A DNA stretch of 64,000 nt. Origin: Streptomyces cavernae. GTDB lineage: Bacteria; Actinomycetota; Actinomycetes; Streptomycetales; Streptomycetaceae. The number at the start of each line of letters is the position of its first letter. The stretch's first letter is position 1. Below are positions 8,485-17,117 of this stretch, in pieces. Below the pieces are notes generated by a model that was given only the letters and a program-made list of their open reading frames with translations, had not been told where the DNA came from and did not search any database. The DNA lies in assembly GCF_004023625.1 (NCBI RefSeq), contig NZ_RPDJ01000001.1, forward strand, positions 124,001 to 188,000, read 5' to 3'. A program made the translations under genes and the position numbers.

Positions 8485-8982
8485 TCACTCGAGCAGCCCG
8501 AGCTCGGTGTCCGGCCGGCAGAACGAACAGGCCTCGACAGCGGGGTCGCTGATCGCTCCCCGCGCGTCCTGGGCGCTGACTGGGCGCGTGGAGCCGTCGG
8601 CCATCGTGCAGTCGTCCGTGTGGACGCAGACGGCTTCCCTGCCCGGCGGGGTGCGCTTGCGCTGCACCACGTATCCCGGGGACGACCGTTCGCTGCGGTG
8701 GGAGGCGCGGCGGGACGACGCCGAGGGGGGCTCCGACCGGGGACTCCCTGACTTTGCCCCGGCCCGTGGCTTGGCCCCTGGCCTTGCCCCGGTCCCTGGC
8801 CCGGCCCCCGCCTCCGCCCCGGCCCCCGCCTCCGCCCCGGCCTCGGCCTCTGCGAGGGCCTGTCGTACGGCACGCAGCTGGAGCCGCAGGTAGACGCCGA
8901 CGGTCTCGTTCTCGGCCACCTGCTCCTCGAGGTGCACCAGGATCGCGCGGAGGCGCGGCGCGTCAGGCGGTAGGGCGGACAT
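8485..8982 (-). CDS. DUF6233 family protein
   Basis: A 165-residue streptomycete protein of unknown function. The N-terminus SALPPDAPRLRAILVHLEEQVAENETVGVYLRLQLRAV and the C-terminal half with VHTDDCTM and EACSFCRPDTELG are the conserved parts. Paired cysteines or histidines in the latter suggest a small metal or zinc-ribbon-like site (inference). Between them is a low-complexity Ala/Gly/Glu/Pro linker encoded by imperfect 18-nt tandem repeats (about 8758-8850). ATG 8982 is chosen because conservation begins there; no clear ribosome site is visible. Lower confidence applies to function, not to the gene being real. Confidence 0.75.
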   Translation of the reverse strand: MSALPPDAPRLRAILVHLEEQVAENETVGVYLRLQLRAVRQALAEAEAGAEAGAGAEAGAGPGTGARPGAKPRAGAKSGSPRSEPPSASSRRASHRSERSSPGYVVQRKRTPPGREAVCVHTDDCTMADGSTRPVSAQDARGAISDPAVEACSFCRPDTELGLLE

Positions 8983-9255
8983 GGCGAACACCGCCGCGGC
9001 GCGCGACGGAGCCGGCCATCGCCCGCTCCCCGCGCCACCCGGGCCCGGGCCCCCGCGACGCCACCCGCACGGCCCGGTCGGTGGCGCCACACGCCGGTCG
9101 GGCCGGGACCGGGTCACCGGGGGACGAGTACTTCATGGGCCAAATTCAATCACATGTTCGATTACTGGTGCGGTGGTGATGCGCCGGGGCGTGACTCGCA
9201 GCGATAGTTGGCCACTCGCAGAGCTACTTGGCCACTGTCCTGTACATCGACTGCT

Positions 9256-9525
<270 letters not shown>

Positions 9526-9543
9526 CTCGAAATGCGCACGCGG

Positions 9544-10392
9544 TCAGGAGCTCGTCGGCGTCAGGTCCTGCAAGCCCACCACCCGCAGCAACTGCAAGCG
9601 CTCGTACGACTCCGTGCCCGGGCGGGCCGTGTGGATGACGAGTTGCTGGTTGTGGTCGGAGTTGACGAGGATCTCGCAGTCGAGTTCGAGGATGCCGATC
9701 GCAGGGTGCCGGAAGCGTTTTGTGGCGGCGCGGCGTACGGCGACCTCGTGTTCGTCCCAGAGGTGGGCGAACTCCTCGCTCGCGGCGCGTAGTTCGGCGA
9801 CGAGGGCGGCGGGTTCGGGGTCCGTGGGACGGGCCGAGGCCACCGCTCGCAGGCCGGCGACCTGCTCGCGGGCGCGCTCCGGGCGGTCCTCGAGCGGGAA
9901 CAGCTCCTGGGCCGCCGGGTCCAGGAAGAAGCGGCGGATCATGTTGCGTCCTCGGGGCGGGCGGGCGAGGACGTCTCCGCTCAACGCCCGCGACAGCGCG
10001 TTCTGGGCCAGGACCTCGCCGCAGTCGGTCACCACCATCGCCGGGGTGTCGTGCAGCCGGTCCAGCACCAGGAGCAGGCCCGGGCGCACGTGCGTGCTGG
10101 TCGCCTCCCGGCGCGGCGGCTCTTCACCGGTCAGGTGGAAGAGGTGGTCGCGTTCGTCCTCCGTCAGGCGCAGGGCGCGGGCCAGCGCGGTGAGCATCTG
10201 GCGGGACGGGCGCGGGCCCCGGGACTGTTCCAGCCGCGTGTAGTAGTCCACGGACATGCCGGCCAGCTGGGCCACCTCCTCGCGGCGCAGCCCCGGCGTA
10301 CGGCGGCGGGCTCCGGCCGTGAGACCCACGTCGGAGGGGTCCAGGCGGGCGCGAGCGCGGCGCAGGAAGTCGGCGAGTTCGGCTCGGTTCAC
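9544..10392 (-). CDS. XRE-family regulator with MmyB-like ligand-binding domain
   Basis: A 282-residue transcriptional regulator. Residues ~1-70 form a helix-turn-helix of the XRE type (TPGLRREEVAQLAGMSVDYYTRLEQSRG, then PSRQMLTALARALRLT). The rest matches the MmyB-like PAS-related domain (DTPAMVVTDCGEVLAQNALSRAL...GRNMIRRFFLDPAAQELF...HPAIGILELDCEIL), common in actinobacterial regulators that control a divergent oxidoreductase. GTG 10392 is chosen; GGAG lies very close upstream. The divergent reductase gene begins at 10529, so the 136-bp gap probably holds both promoters and the operator. Confidence 0.9.
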   Translation of the reverse strand: MNRAELADFLRRARARLDPSDVGLTAGARRRTPGLRREEVAQLAGMSVDYYTRLEQSRGPRPSRQMLTALARALRLTEDERDHLFHLTGEEPPRREATSTHVRPGLLLVLDRLHDTPAMVVTDCGEVLAQNALSRALSGDVLARPPRGRNMIRRFFLDPAAQELFPLEDRPERAREQVAGLRAVASARPTDPEPAALVAELRAASEEFAHLWDEHEVAVRRAATKRFRHPAIGILELDCEILVNSDHNQQLVIHTARPGTESYERLQLLRVVGLQDLTPTSS

Positions 10393-10528
10393 CTCTCCAG
10401 GGTGTAGGACGCCGGCCGGCTTATCCAGGGACTCTCGATCCCCTGATGAAGAGGTCTCTCCCGGTCGTTCCCGCATCCACTGAGGCTGGTCACCGACGAC
10501 AGGCGACACAGTGCGTGAGGAGCACATC

Positions 10529-11383
10529 ATGCTGACCTTGGTGACCGGTACGACGGGACAGATCGGACGCCGCTTCGTGCCGAGGCTGCTGGTCCAGCGG
10601 CAGCCGGGCGAGCAGGTGCGAGTCCTGGTGCGGGACGCGGCCCGCGGCGAGCGCTTCGAGGAGCTGGGCGCCCAGGTCGCCGTAGGAGATATGCGCGATG
10701 AGGAGACACTCGGCAAGGCGCTCGCCGGCGTGGACGCCGTCGTGAACGTCGCCGCCTCCTTCCGCGGGGTGCCGGACGAGGAGGCGTGGGCCGTCAACCG
10801 GGACGCCGCGGTGGCCCTGGGCCGCGCCGCGCAGGCCTCCGGCGTGGAGCGGTTCGTGCAGGTCAGCACGAGCAATGTGTACGGCGTCGGACGGGGCCGC
10901 CCGCTGACCGAGGCGGACGAGAGCCGGCCGGGCGGCGAGATGTGGGGCGCCTACCCCGAGTCCAAGGCCGAGGCCGAGCGCGAACTGCTCGCGCTCAAGG
11001 GCCTGGACGTACGCATCGGGCGGCTCCCCTTCGTCTACGGCGAGGGCGACCCGCACCTCGCCAACTCCTTGCACTGGGCCGCCCGTTGGGCGCCGCACCA
11101 GCGCCTGCAGATGGCCCACCACGCGGACGTCGCCCAGGGCCTGATGCGTCTGTTGTACGCGCCGGGCATCGCCGGCCGGATCTACAACATCGCCGATGAC
11201 GCCCCCGTCACGACGGTCGAGCTGTACCAGCTCAACGGCGTCGAGGTGCCCGCTGGGCTCCACGAGCTCACGGACCCCGACCCGTGGTTCGGGATCATGT
11301 CCAACCAGCGGATCCGCCGGGAGCTCGGCTTCCGGCCGATCTACCCGAGCGTCTGGACGGCCCGGGACGCCGGAGCCCTGTGA
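10529..11383 (+). CDS. NAD(P)-dependent epimerase/reductase (extended SDR type)
   Basis: A 284-residue Rossmann-fold enzyme. The dinucleotide-binding motif VTGTTGQIG sits at the N-terminus (glycine-rich TGxxGxxG form). The active-site Ser is likely in VQVSTSNVYG and the Tyr-Lys pair in WGAYPESKAEAE (YxxxK), as in extended short-chain dehydrogenases/epimerases. A substrate is not predictable. ATG 10529 has GAGGAG 6 nt upstream; an in-frame GTG at 10511 is less likely. It is divergent from the XRE/MmyB-type regulator, the usual pairing for a gene under that repressor's control. It lies inside the 2.4-kb segment bounded by inverted repeats at 9268 and 11670. Confidence 0.85.
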   Translation: MLTLVTGTTGQIGRRFVPRLLVQRQPGEQVRVLVRDAARGERFEELGAQVAVGDMRDEETLGKALAGVDAVVNVAASFRGVPDEEAWAVNRDAAVALGRAAQASGVERFVQVSTSNVYGVGRGRPLTEADESRPGGEMWGAYPESKAEAERELLALKGLDVRIGRLPFVYGEGDPHLANSLHWAARWAPHQRLQMAHHADVAQGLMRLLYAPGIAGRIYNIADDAPVTTVELYQLNGVEVPAGLHELTDPDPWFGIMSNQRIRRELGFRPIYPSVWTARDAGAL

Positions 11384-11399
11384 CGGTCACTGCGCCGGG

Positions 11400-11606
11400 T
11401 CAGTCCACCCCTGTGATCCGCCTCACCAGCACCGCCTCCGCCACGCCGATCACGGCCACCACCAGGTACAGCACCCGGTAGCCGCCCAGGTACGTCACGG
11501 TCGGCGCGGCAAGGGCGGGCGCCACGACCTGCGGCAGCGCGTTCACCACGTTGATCACGCCGGGGTCTGCTGGTGACGCGTAACGCGCCGTATCGGTGAC
11601 AACCAC
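11400..11606 (-). pseudogene. MFS transporter, C-terminal stub
   Basis: The reverse strand encodes the last two transmembrane helices of a major facilitator permease: ASPADPGVINVVNALPQVVAPALAAP, then LGGYRVLYLVVAVIGVAEAVLVRRITGVD and stop. Full-length family members have about 400 or more residues, so more than 80% is missing. Homology seems to end near 11575, exactly where transposon-end-like repeats begin, which suggests the gene was cut by insertion or deletion. Confidence 0.7.
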
Positions 11607-11670
11607 TGTGCTTCGCCCGACTGAAGCCGCAGTTCGGCGGATGCCGGTGGTGACACCTATCGTGCTTCGG
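11596..11670. repeat. Right cluster of transposon-end-like repeats (inner pair)
   Basis: Two copies of one motif occur here in the same orientation: GTGACAACCACTGTGCTTCG (11596-11615) and GTGACACCTATCGTGCTTCG (11650-11669). The second matches 9268-9288 in inverted orientation at 20 of 21 positions. The two clusters bracket the XRE regulator and reductase genes. Confidence 0.6.
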
Positions 11671-11690
11671 CACAGTTGAGCGTTGAAGAC

Positions 11691-11726
11691 TGCCGAGGGG
11701 CAGCCGGTGTTGGCTGCCCCTCGGCA
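11691..11726. terminator. Perfect 15-bp hairpin
   Basis: TGCCGAGGGGCAGCC (11691-11705) pairs perfectly with 11712-11726 across a 6-nt loop. It lies just past the permease stub's stop codon on the reverse strand and probably was that gene's terminator. Confidence 0.7.
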
Positions 11727-11729
11727 AAT

Positions 11730-11905
11730 TCAAGCCCTGCTTCGGGCTGCCCGACCGTCTTCTGGGCAGGTCAGTCGACGGCGGATCCACCAGGTGCAGA
11801 AGACGGCTAGGCCCGCGGTGAGGCCGAGGTAGATCCCGGTTTCGGCCCATTGCAGGGCCCAGAAGTTACCGGCGGGCTGGTAGGTGATCTGCTGCTGGTA
11901 CCCGG
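11730..11905 (-). pseudogene. Membrane protein (ABC permease-like), C-terminal stub
   Basis: The reverse strand reads YQQQITYQPAGNFWALQW and then a single hydrophobic helix followed by WWIRRRL. This resembles the C-terminal helix of streptomycete ABC-type permeases ending in TYQPA..FW..Q. An in-frame stop lies upstream near 11903, so only a tail of about 58 codons remains. The cut coincides with the start of the DUF6262-associated sequence. Confidence 0.45.
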
Positions 11906-12485
11906 CCTTGGACTACTTCCACCGCGTGTGGTCCACCGCCTTCCGGACCGCCGACCTCGCCGACGCGGGCAGCAGAGCAGGACGAGTACAGCGAAACGTG
12001 CACGGCCGACGGCAACGATCCCGAACAGGAAGTTGCATGAATCCCGCCACCGTTTCCGAGCCCCGCACCGCAGCGGCCCTAGCCGCCCGCCGCCGCAAGA
12101 CTGAGACAGCCCTGGAACCGGTTCACCAGGCCATCACCCGGCTCCGACGCGAGAAGGCCCAGGTCAACGTCGCCGCCGTCGCCCGCCGCGCGGAAGTCTC
12201 CCGCACCTTCCTCTACGACAACCCCGAGGCCAGAGCCGCCATCGTCTCCGCGATGGCCGAGGCCAGCGACCTCCGGTCCCGCCTGCCCGCCGAGCAGGTT
12301 GACGAGCGCGAAGCGACCTGGCGCGAACGCGCCCTGAACGCTGAGGAAGGTCTCAAGGTCGCCCAAGCCGAGATCCTCACCCAGCGCACCCGCATCGGGG
12401 AACTCCTCGGGCAGATCCGGGACTTGCAGGCCGAATGGGCTGAGGAAGCCATCCAACGGATCACCACCGAGAACACCACCCTTGA

Positions 12486-12685
12486 GGGGTCCTTTCACTA
12501 TGCCCGCCCGGGTTGCGTGGTCTGGCACCGCTCCCCCCAGCTCTCGGCTGCGCTCGAGCAGGGGCACCCCCATCGCCGCGTTGCCAAAAGGTCCTAGTAG
12601 CTCCGCTACGAGGACCTTCCGGCGCCTTGCGATGCACGGCACCAGACCACGCGACCTGATCGGACGCTCATAGTGAAAGGACCCC
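12486..12685 (+). mobile_element. MITE family A, copy 2 (complete, 200 bp)
   Basis: It has the same terminal repeats and interior as the copy at 7741-7941, with only a few substitutions and one missing G, so the two copies diverged recently. The flanking triplets are TGA (12483-12485) and TAA (12686-12688), fitting a T-N-A target with one later change. It sits inside the DUF6262 gene and directly abuts the 90-bp element at 12689. Confidence 0.85.
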
Positions 12686-12688
12686 TAA

Positions 12689-12778
12689 GGGTTTGCCGGG
12701 AAATAAATCGTCGGCGAGCATCTGTCCTGAGCTGCAGTGTCAAGACCCGGAGCACGCAAGTTGTATCCCGGCAAGCCC
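12689..12778. mobile_element. 90-bp inverted-repeat element
   Basis: The ends are GGGTTTGCCGGGAAA (12689) and, in inverted orientation, GGGCTTGCCGGGATA (ending 12778). A TAA triplet flanks both sides (12686-12688, 12779-12781). The element is non-coding and too short for a transposase, so it is a minimal MITE or solo end remnant. It was inserted into the DUF6262 gene before or together with the adjoining MITE A copy, which used the same TAA. Confidence 0.65.
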
Positions 12779-13088
12779 TAAGCAGCGCGTCCGCGAGCTC
12801 ACCGCCGACAACCGCACCCTCGACGAGCGACTCAAAGTCGCCCGCTCCAACCTCCGCTTCCAAGACCAACGCATCGCCGACCTCGAAGCCCAGGTCGTCG
12901 ACCCCGGATCGTGATGTGATCCAGCTCTGCTGACCACCTCACGGCGCGTCCAATGTCTCGGTGGACGTGCCGTTCGATGAGAGTGTCGATAGGGCATGCC
13001 GAACAATGAGGCGGAATCGCCCTGATGGAGGCTGTGGGTCCCGGGTTTCAGTTGTCAGTTCAGTGGTCTGGACAATTGCGGGGGAATT

Positions 13089-13109
13089 TTGACACGGTGA
13101 GGTTCACCG
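13089..13109 (+). promoter_or_regulatory. Candidate promoter/operator of the transglutaminase-like gene
   Basis: A TTGACA hexamer (13089-13094) is followed immediately by the palindrome CGGTGA-GGT-TCACCG (13095-13109), about 46 nt before the gene. A repressor bound there would block the -35 region. The -10 is not convincing. Confidence 0.4.
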
Positions 13110-13154
13110 GCCCGGGAATCGAACATGCGGCCGATGCCTTCTGGGGGTCCAGCC

Positions 13155-14075
13155 ATGCCATCCGCCCGCCTCGCACCGGATGCTGCCGCCTTCTATGCCG
13201 CGCAGAGCGCCTTCTCTGACCCTGGCAGCCTTGCCCCGCTTTATGCCAACCTACCCGATGATCCGGCTCAACTCGCCTGCGTTGCCCGCGATCTGATGAT
13301 CCACCGCCTGGAAGGCGAACAGTTCTGCTATGCCATCGCGCAGGACCGCCTGCACAACGATGCCGAGACGCGCTACCTCGACGACATCTTGCGGATCATC
13401 ATCGAGCGGAACGACGCCCCGCTGACGCAGCGGCGTGATGTCGATGACCGCTTCGTCGGCGTCTGCCGCGACTTCGCGCTGCTGCACTGCTCGTTCATGC
13501 GCCACGCGGGCATTCCCGCGCGCCTGCGGTCCGGCTTCGCCGACTACTTCGGCTCGGACGGGTTCCACGGCGACCACGTGGTGACCGAGTACTGGGACAA
13601 CGAGCGGGGCTGGCTGCTCGCCGATCCGCAATTGGCCGACCCGATGGTCATCGACACATTCAGGATCGATTTCGACCCGATGGACGTGCCGCGCGACCGC
13701 TTTCTGGTCGCGGGCAAGGCGTGGCAAGCCATCCGAGCGGGCGGGGCGGACCCGAAGACCTTCGGACTCCACCCACCGCAGGAGGGGCCGTTGTTCGGGG
13801 AGTGGTTCGTGGCAGGCAACATTCGGCTCGACCTCGCGGCGCTGAACAAAGTTGAGACGCTGCTGTGGGACATATGGGGCACGGGACCGGACAGCGACGA
13901 GAAGATGACGGACGCGATCCGTGAACTCTACGACCGGACCTCACTGGCGGCCTGCGACGACGTCCCCTTCGGTGCGGCACGGAAGCTCTTCACGCAGAAT
14001 GACGGGCTGCGGACACCAAGGACCGTGCTTTCCTGGGCGCCGTTCAATGGCCCGAGCGAAGTCACCCTACGGTGA
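13155..14075 (+). CDS. Transglutaminase-like (cysteine protease fold) protein
   Basis: A 306-residue cytosolic protein of the transglutaminase-like superfamily. The catalytic triad is visible in the right order: Cys104 in VGVCRDFALLHC, His141 in HGDHVVTEYW and Asp157 in LLADPQLAD. Such proteins act as proteases, amidases or crosslinking enzymes. This subgroup, with an HGDHVV.EYW segment, is uncharacterised as far as I know. ATG 13155 is preferred, with GGGGG upstream. The codons contain many A/T-ending choices (TCT, CTT, TAT, GAT, CAA), unlike the neighbours, which suggests transfer from a less GC-rich source. It sits between broken transposon genes. Confidence 0.75.
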   Translation: MPSARLAPDAAAFYAAQSAFSDPGSLAPLYANLPDDPAQLACVARDLMIHRLEGEQFCYAIAQDRLHNDAETRYLDDILRIIIERNDAPLTQRRDVDDRFVGVCRDFALLHCSFMRHAGIPARLRSGFADYFGSDGFHGDHVVTEYWDNERGWLLADPQLADPMVIDTFRIDFDPMDVPRDRFLVAGKAWQAIRAGGADPKTFGLHPPQEGPLFGEWFVAGNIRLDLAALNKVETLLWDIWGTGPDSDEKMTDAIRELYDRTSLAACDDVPFGAARKLFTQNDGLRTPRTVLSWAPFNGPSEVTLR

Positions 14076-14254
14076 CCGCCCGGCCGGGTGATCGGCACTC
14101 GCACCACGACAACGAGGCGCTCCGCGCAGACAGGCCAGAGCCTGCGGAGTACACCCCCTGAGACCACCCGGACGAGCTGCAGCAACCAACCCGGCCCGCC
14201 GTCGCGGACATGTAGTCTATGGATCGTCGCAGGTCAGAGTCGGCTTACGGGTTT

Positions 14255-14530
14255 CCTCGGTCGGTAAAGCCGTCTGGCAGAACCGGATCCTGGGCGAGTA
14301 CGCCCCGGCCTGGGGGCCGGGCGAGGACCGCGGCGATGCAGCAGGGCGGTTTCGCCCTGCAGATCCCCAGGCCGGAGCTCTACTACCGCCTGCTCAAGGC
14401 CCACTACGTCAAGGTCCATCCCCGGCGCGGCGTGAAGATCGGCGGACTTTGGTATCACGCCGTCGTCCTGGACGACCCGCGTTTCCACGTGCCCTCGGCC
14501 CGGGGCGGCACGCACAAGGGCGCCCGCGCC
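14255..14530 (+). pseudogene. TniA/TnsB-like (Mu-type) transposase, C-terminal fragment
   Basis: The text AVWQNRILGEYAPAWGPGED in one frame is followed, in another frame, by FALQIPRPELYYRLLKAHYVKVHPRRGVKIGGLWY and SARGGTHKG. This is the C-terminal beta-barrel region of actinobacterial Mu/TniA-type DDE transposases (~600 residues when whole). The frame change near 14335 and the absence of the DDE core show it is dead. A further piece reading KLTLAEWRALSP at about 14540 resembles the start of an ATPase partner. Confidence 0.65.
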
Positions 14531-14834
14531 GAAGCTGACCCTCGCCGAGTGGAGGGCGCTCAGCCCGCCGGCTGCCAAGAGGCGATGGACAGCGGCAAGG
14601 AGACCCTCGACGAGGACCTGCTCGACGAGATCATCCTCAGTCTCGACGATCCCGACCGCGACCCGCAGGCCGGGGAGATCCCATCCATCCCCGGATCCTC
14701 CACCCCGAGGACACCACCCAAAGCCGCCCGGAACACCGTCCTTGACGACGGCGGCCCCGCCGCCGCGGACCGGTGACCAGCCCTGTCACGACTTCCTGAA
14801 CCGCTGCCGCGAGCCTGGCTCCGCTGCCCGGGGA

Positions 14835-15090
14835 AGGACTGCCCGGGCTCACCCTGAGGCTGGCCCACCGCCTGGACCTCTCGCCCACCGTGCTGTTCGC
14901 ACGAACCGGCCTTCGGACGTCCAAAGACTCCTACACCTCGGGCCGGCTCCTCCTGGGCCTGGGCGAACGCCTCACGGCATTCGCCCAGGCCACTCAGCTC
15001 ACGCGCGTCGAAGCCGCAGGTCTCGCACGTTGCTCCACCCCAAGAAGCACGCCTCCACGCACCTCTGTGATGACGTCGAAGCCGCAGTAG
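14835..15090 (+). pseudogene. TniQ-like fragment
   Basis: The forward frame reads LPGLTLRLAHRLDLSPTVLFARTGL...SGRLLLGLGERLTAFAQATQLTRVEAAGL, resembling the N-terminal part of TniQ, the target-selection or auxiliary protein of Tn5053/Tn7-like transposons. It has no start and quickly loses the pattern after 15020. Together with the tniA-like fragment and the nearby end repeats it marks a decayed transposon. Confidence 0.5.
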
Positions 15091-15096
15091 CCAACT

Positions 15097-15240
15097 ATCT
15101 TTGAGAGAAATGGCCAACTGTCCTTGAGTACAGGCCGGCCATCAGGGGTTTTGTCACCGTCTCTGGCCAACTATCGCTGAAGGTCACACGGGGTGTGATG
15201 CTCAGCGTTGGTTGGCCATGCACAGCGATGGTTGGCCACT
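15097..15240. repeat. Right cluster of transposon-end-like repeats (outer pair)
   Basis: The motif GCCAACTATC.. or its inverse TTGGCCA occurs five or six times. GGCCAACTATCGCTG at 15165-15179 is a perfect inverted copy of 9199-9213. Further copies near 15097, 15119, 15201-15217 and 15223-15240 vary in both orientations. A related pair lies at 17411-17438. Multiple spaced binding sites fit a Tn7/Tn5053-type end. Confidence 0.6.
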
Positions 15241-15370
15241 TGAGTCCTGCGCCATTTGGGCTGTGGCTGAGCGGCTGATCTGGCCGCTGAGTGCTTGAGT
15301 TGGCTGCTTGAGCGCCGCAGGCAACGGTTTTCTGCGGGGCGACTGGCTTGAGCGGAGATCGGTCCGCCGC

Positions 15371-15724
15371 TCAGTAGCCGGGCGGGATCCGGTCCTGCGG
15401 CCCGTCAGTCACCTCTGCCGCGCCGTCGTCCATCTGCGCCGGCTTGGCCACGGCCGGATCGGTCGAGTCCGCGACCAGCTCCGCGATGCGCAGGGTGCAC
15501 TCCCACTCCGACAGCTTGCCTTTGATCACCACCAGGTATGTCTCCTGGTCGGCGAAGCGGTACACGTGACGCCGCTTCTCGACGATATGTTTGCTCGGTA
15601 CATACGTGTGGATGGCTGTACGGAGTGCCTTCAGCGCCTGGTCCTTCGTTTCCAGCCCACGGCAGATGAACTCGGTCCTGTACATGTCGCTGTAGTACTG
15701 CGCGACCACGGCCCAGTTGCCCAT
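15371..15724 (-). CDS. Small hypothetical protein (117 aa)
   Basis: The protein starts MGNWAVVAQYYSDMYRTEFICRG and continues as a compact alpha/beta-looking chain (HIVEKRRHVYRFADQETYLVVIKGKLSEWECTLRIAEL), ending in an acidic, Pro-rich tail. It has no signal peptide or membrane segment. I do not recognise a named family; the coherent composition and codon bias suggest it is real. It lies between transposon-end repeats and a TetR gene, with 218 bp of sequence after its start in which I see nothing convincing. Confidence 0.6.
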   Translation of the reverse strand: MGNWAVVAQYYSDMYRTEFICRGLETKDQALKALRTAIHTYVPSKHIVEKRRHVYRFADQETYLVVIKGKLSEWECTLRIAELVADSTDPAVAKPAQMDDGAAEVTDGPQDRIPPGY

Positions 15725-15942
15725 CCACTCCCCCTCGGCGCCGCGACCAGTCAGCCACAGTTCAGCCTCCGGAGCAAGAGTGATACAGGCCGAGGGGCCG
15801 CCCCTGCGCGAGGGCGGGGATGGGTTGGGACGAGCGGGTGAGCGGGAGGAGCTCGTGGTCGCCGAGCGGGTCCTGAACCCGCTGGCCGAGCTGAGCTACG
15901 AGGAAGGCTCGGGACCGTCGTCGCCGAACTGCCGGTGTCGGG

Positions 15943-16491
15943 TCATCGAGCGGTGAGGACGTGCGCCCACGGCTCGTCGATGTCGGCCAGGCCCAGCACG
16001 GCGGCCACGTTGTCGAGCATGCCGGCGCCGAACCAGCGCCGCACGGCGTCGTCGTCGCCCAGCAGTTGCCGGACGGTGTCGACCTGCTTGGCGTAGCACC
16101 GGCGCACGGCCTGTGCCACCAGCGGCTCGCCGGCCGCACAGTTCGCGTGCATGAGGAAACGCAGGATGTTCCGGTCCGCGACGAGCGCGGCGTAGGCGCC
16201 GCGTGCGGCAGCCAACGCCGCCTCGGGCGTCGGCCCTGCCCCACCCGAGGCCGGTGAGTGCGCGACCAAGTTTTCGTTCATGACGACGGACACGTGGTCG
16301 ACCGCCGCCGCGAACAGTGCTTCCTTGTTCGGGTACAGGCGGTACAGATACGGCTGAGAGATACCGACCCACTCTGCGATCTCGTGCGTCGTCGTACCGT
16401 AGAAACCTTTTCGCGCGAAGCATTCGACCGCGGCGGCCATGATGGCCCGACGTCGTTCGTCGCTCTTCGTGCTGGTGCCGGGGGCGGGCAT
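15943..16491 (-). CDS. TetR-family regulator
   Basis: A 182-residue repressor. The N-terminal helix-turn-helix is clear: RRRAIMAAAVECFARKGFYGTTTHEIAEWVGISQPYLYRLYPNKEALF. The C-terminal ligand domain is all-helical and resembles TetR_C-type modules in streptomycetes. It follows the SnoaL-like gene by 25 nt on the same strand, so the two are probably one transcript, and the regulator likely controls that promoter (context inference). Confidence 0.9.
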   Translation of the reverse strand: MPAPGTSTKSDERRRAIMAAAVECFARKGFYGTTTHEIAEWVGISQPYLYRLYPNKEALFAAAVDHVSVVMNENLVAHSPASGGAGPTPEAALAAARGAYAALVADRNILRFLMHANCAAGEPLVAQAVRRCYAKQVDTVRQLLGDDDAVRRWFGAGMLDNVAAVLGLADIDEPWAHVLTAR

Positions 16492-16516
16492 GGGCGTCAG
16501 TTAAACACGGCTCCGT

Positions 16517-16990
16517 TCAGCTTCCAAAAGTCACGCTGAGGTCGGGGTCGGACGGCACGTCGTCGGGTGTGAGCGCCTCGATCGCCACCAGCGGGTTCCA
16601 GTAGTCCAGGTAGTGGGTGATGCGCGCGTCGTCATCGGTGCGGACGACGGAGATGCACGTCTGCTCGTACGGCTTGCCGGTCGGCAGCGCCGTGCCCTTC
16701 GAGCGGAATTCGGCGATCACCAGACTCGGGTCGACCGTGTCGTGAAACACCAGGTCGACGAACTCGACGTCGAAGGTCTCGGGAAAGTTGCTCATGTGCG
16801 CGACCAGTGCGTCTCGCCCCGTTACCCGCTGGGGCACGCCGGCCGGCGCGTACGGGAACTCGAGCACCGCGTCCGGGGCGAACAGCTCCACCCATTCCTC
16901 GACGCGTCCTGCGGCGGTGAGGCGCAGGTGCTCGGCCAGGGCGTGCTGGGCAGCGGCGCGGCGGGCGGCGTCGTCTTCCTTGGCTGTCAT
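16517..16990 (-). CDS. SnoaL-like / NTF2-fold protein (PhzA/B type)
   Basis: A 157-residue protein of the NTF2-like superfamily. The pattern is HALAEHLRLTAAGRVEEWVELFAPDAVLEFPYAP, then TGRDALVAHM and an extended sheet ending THYLDYWNPLVAIEAL. Members act as small cyclases, isomerases or hydrolases, or as binding proteins; PhzA/B-like ones serve in phenazine formation, but a similar role here is not implied. ATG 16990 has a strong AGGAGGGAAG 2 nt away. It is first in a two-gene operon with TetR. The upstream sequence holds GGTCGACC (17009-17016), a possible operator core. Confidence 0.8.
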   Translation of the reverse strand: MTAKEDDAARRAAAQHALAEHLRLTAAGRVEEWVELFAPDAVLEFPYAPAGVPQRVTGRDALVAHMSNFPETFDVEFVDLVFHDTVDPSLVIAEFRSKGTALPTGKPYEQTCISVVRTDDDARITHYLDYWNPLVAIEALTPDDVPSDPDLSVTFGS

Positions 16991-17015
16991 CTTCCCTCCT
17001 ACGTTAGTGGTCGAC

Positions 17016-17117
17016 CTATAACCTACCACGCCGCGAGCCGTTGCGGGTGGGCGAGCAGAGGTAACACCAGGGGATCCCGGTCCGGTTCACGTACAGGATG
17101 GCGTCCGGGAAACGCCC
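17016..17117 (-). pseudogene. IS5-like transposase fragment
   Basis: About 33 codons on the reverse strand read FPDAILYVNRTGIPWCYLC, which resembles the N-terminal segment of IS5-group transposases (..AILYVNRTGIPWRYLP..). Nothing else of the gene remains. It lies next to the SnoaL/TetR operon promoter. Confidence 0.45.

Larger units (their letters stand above)
12037..12914 (+). pseudogene. DUF6262 (TnpC-like) gene interrupted by two nested small elements
   Basis: The first part encodes a helix-turn-helix-like N-terminus (EKAQVNVAAVARRAEVSRTFLYDNPEAR) and a long coiled coil. This is the DUF6262 family, which accompanies tyrosine-recombinase transposons of the Tn554 type. After codon CTT at 12481-12483 the frame runs into inserted DNA. 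It resumes at 12780 (KQRVRELTADNRTLDERL...) and stops at 12914. Removing 12483-12778 leaves a continuous frame of 193 codons plus stop. ATG 12037 has AGGAAG upstream and overlaps by ATGA an upstream frame that may be the end of a recombinase gene. The recombinase genes themselves are missing. Confidence 0.8.

Noticed and set aside
15758..15942. Small gene between the 117-residue protein and TetR
   Set aside because: No frame shows a start with ribosome site or protein-like pattern; the best one is only about 57 codons of low-complexity sequence.
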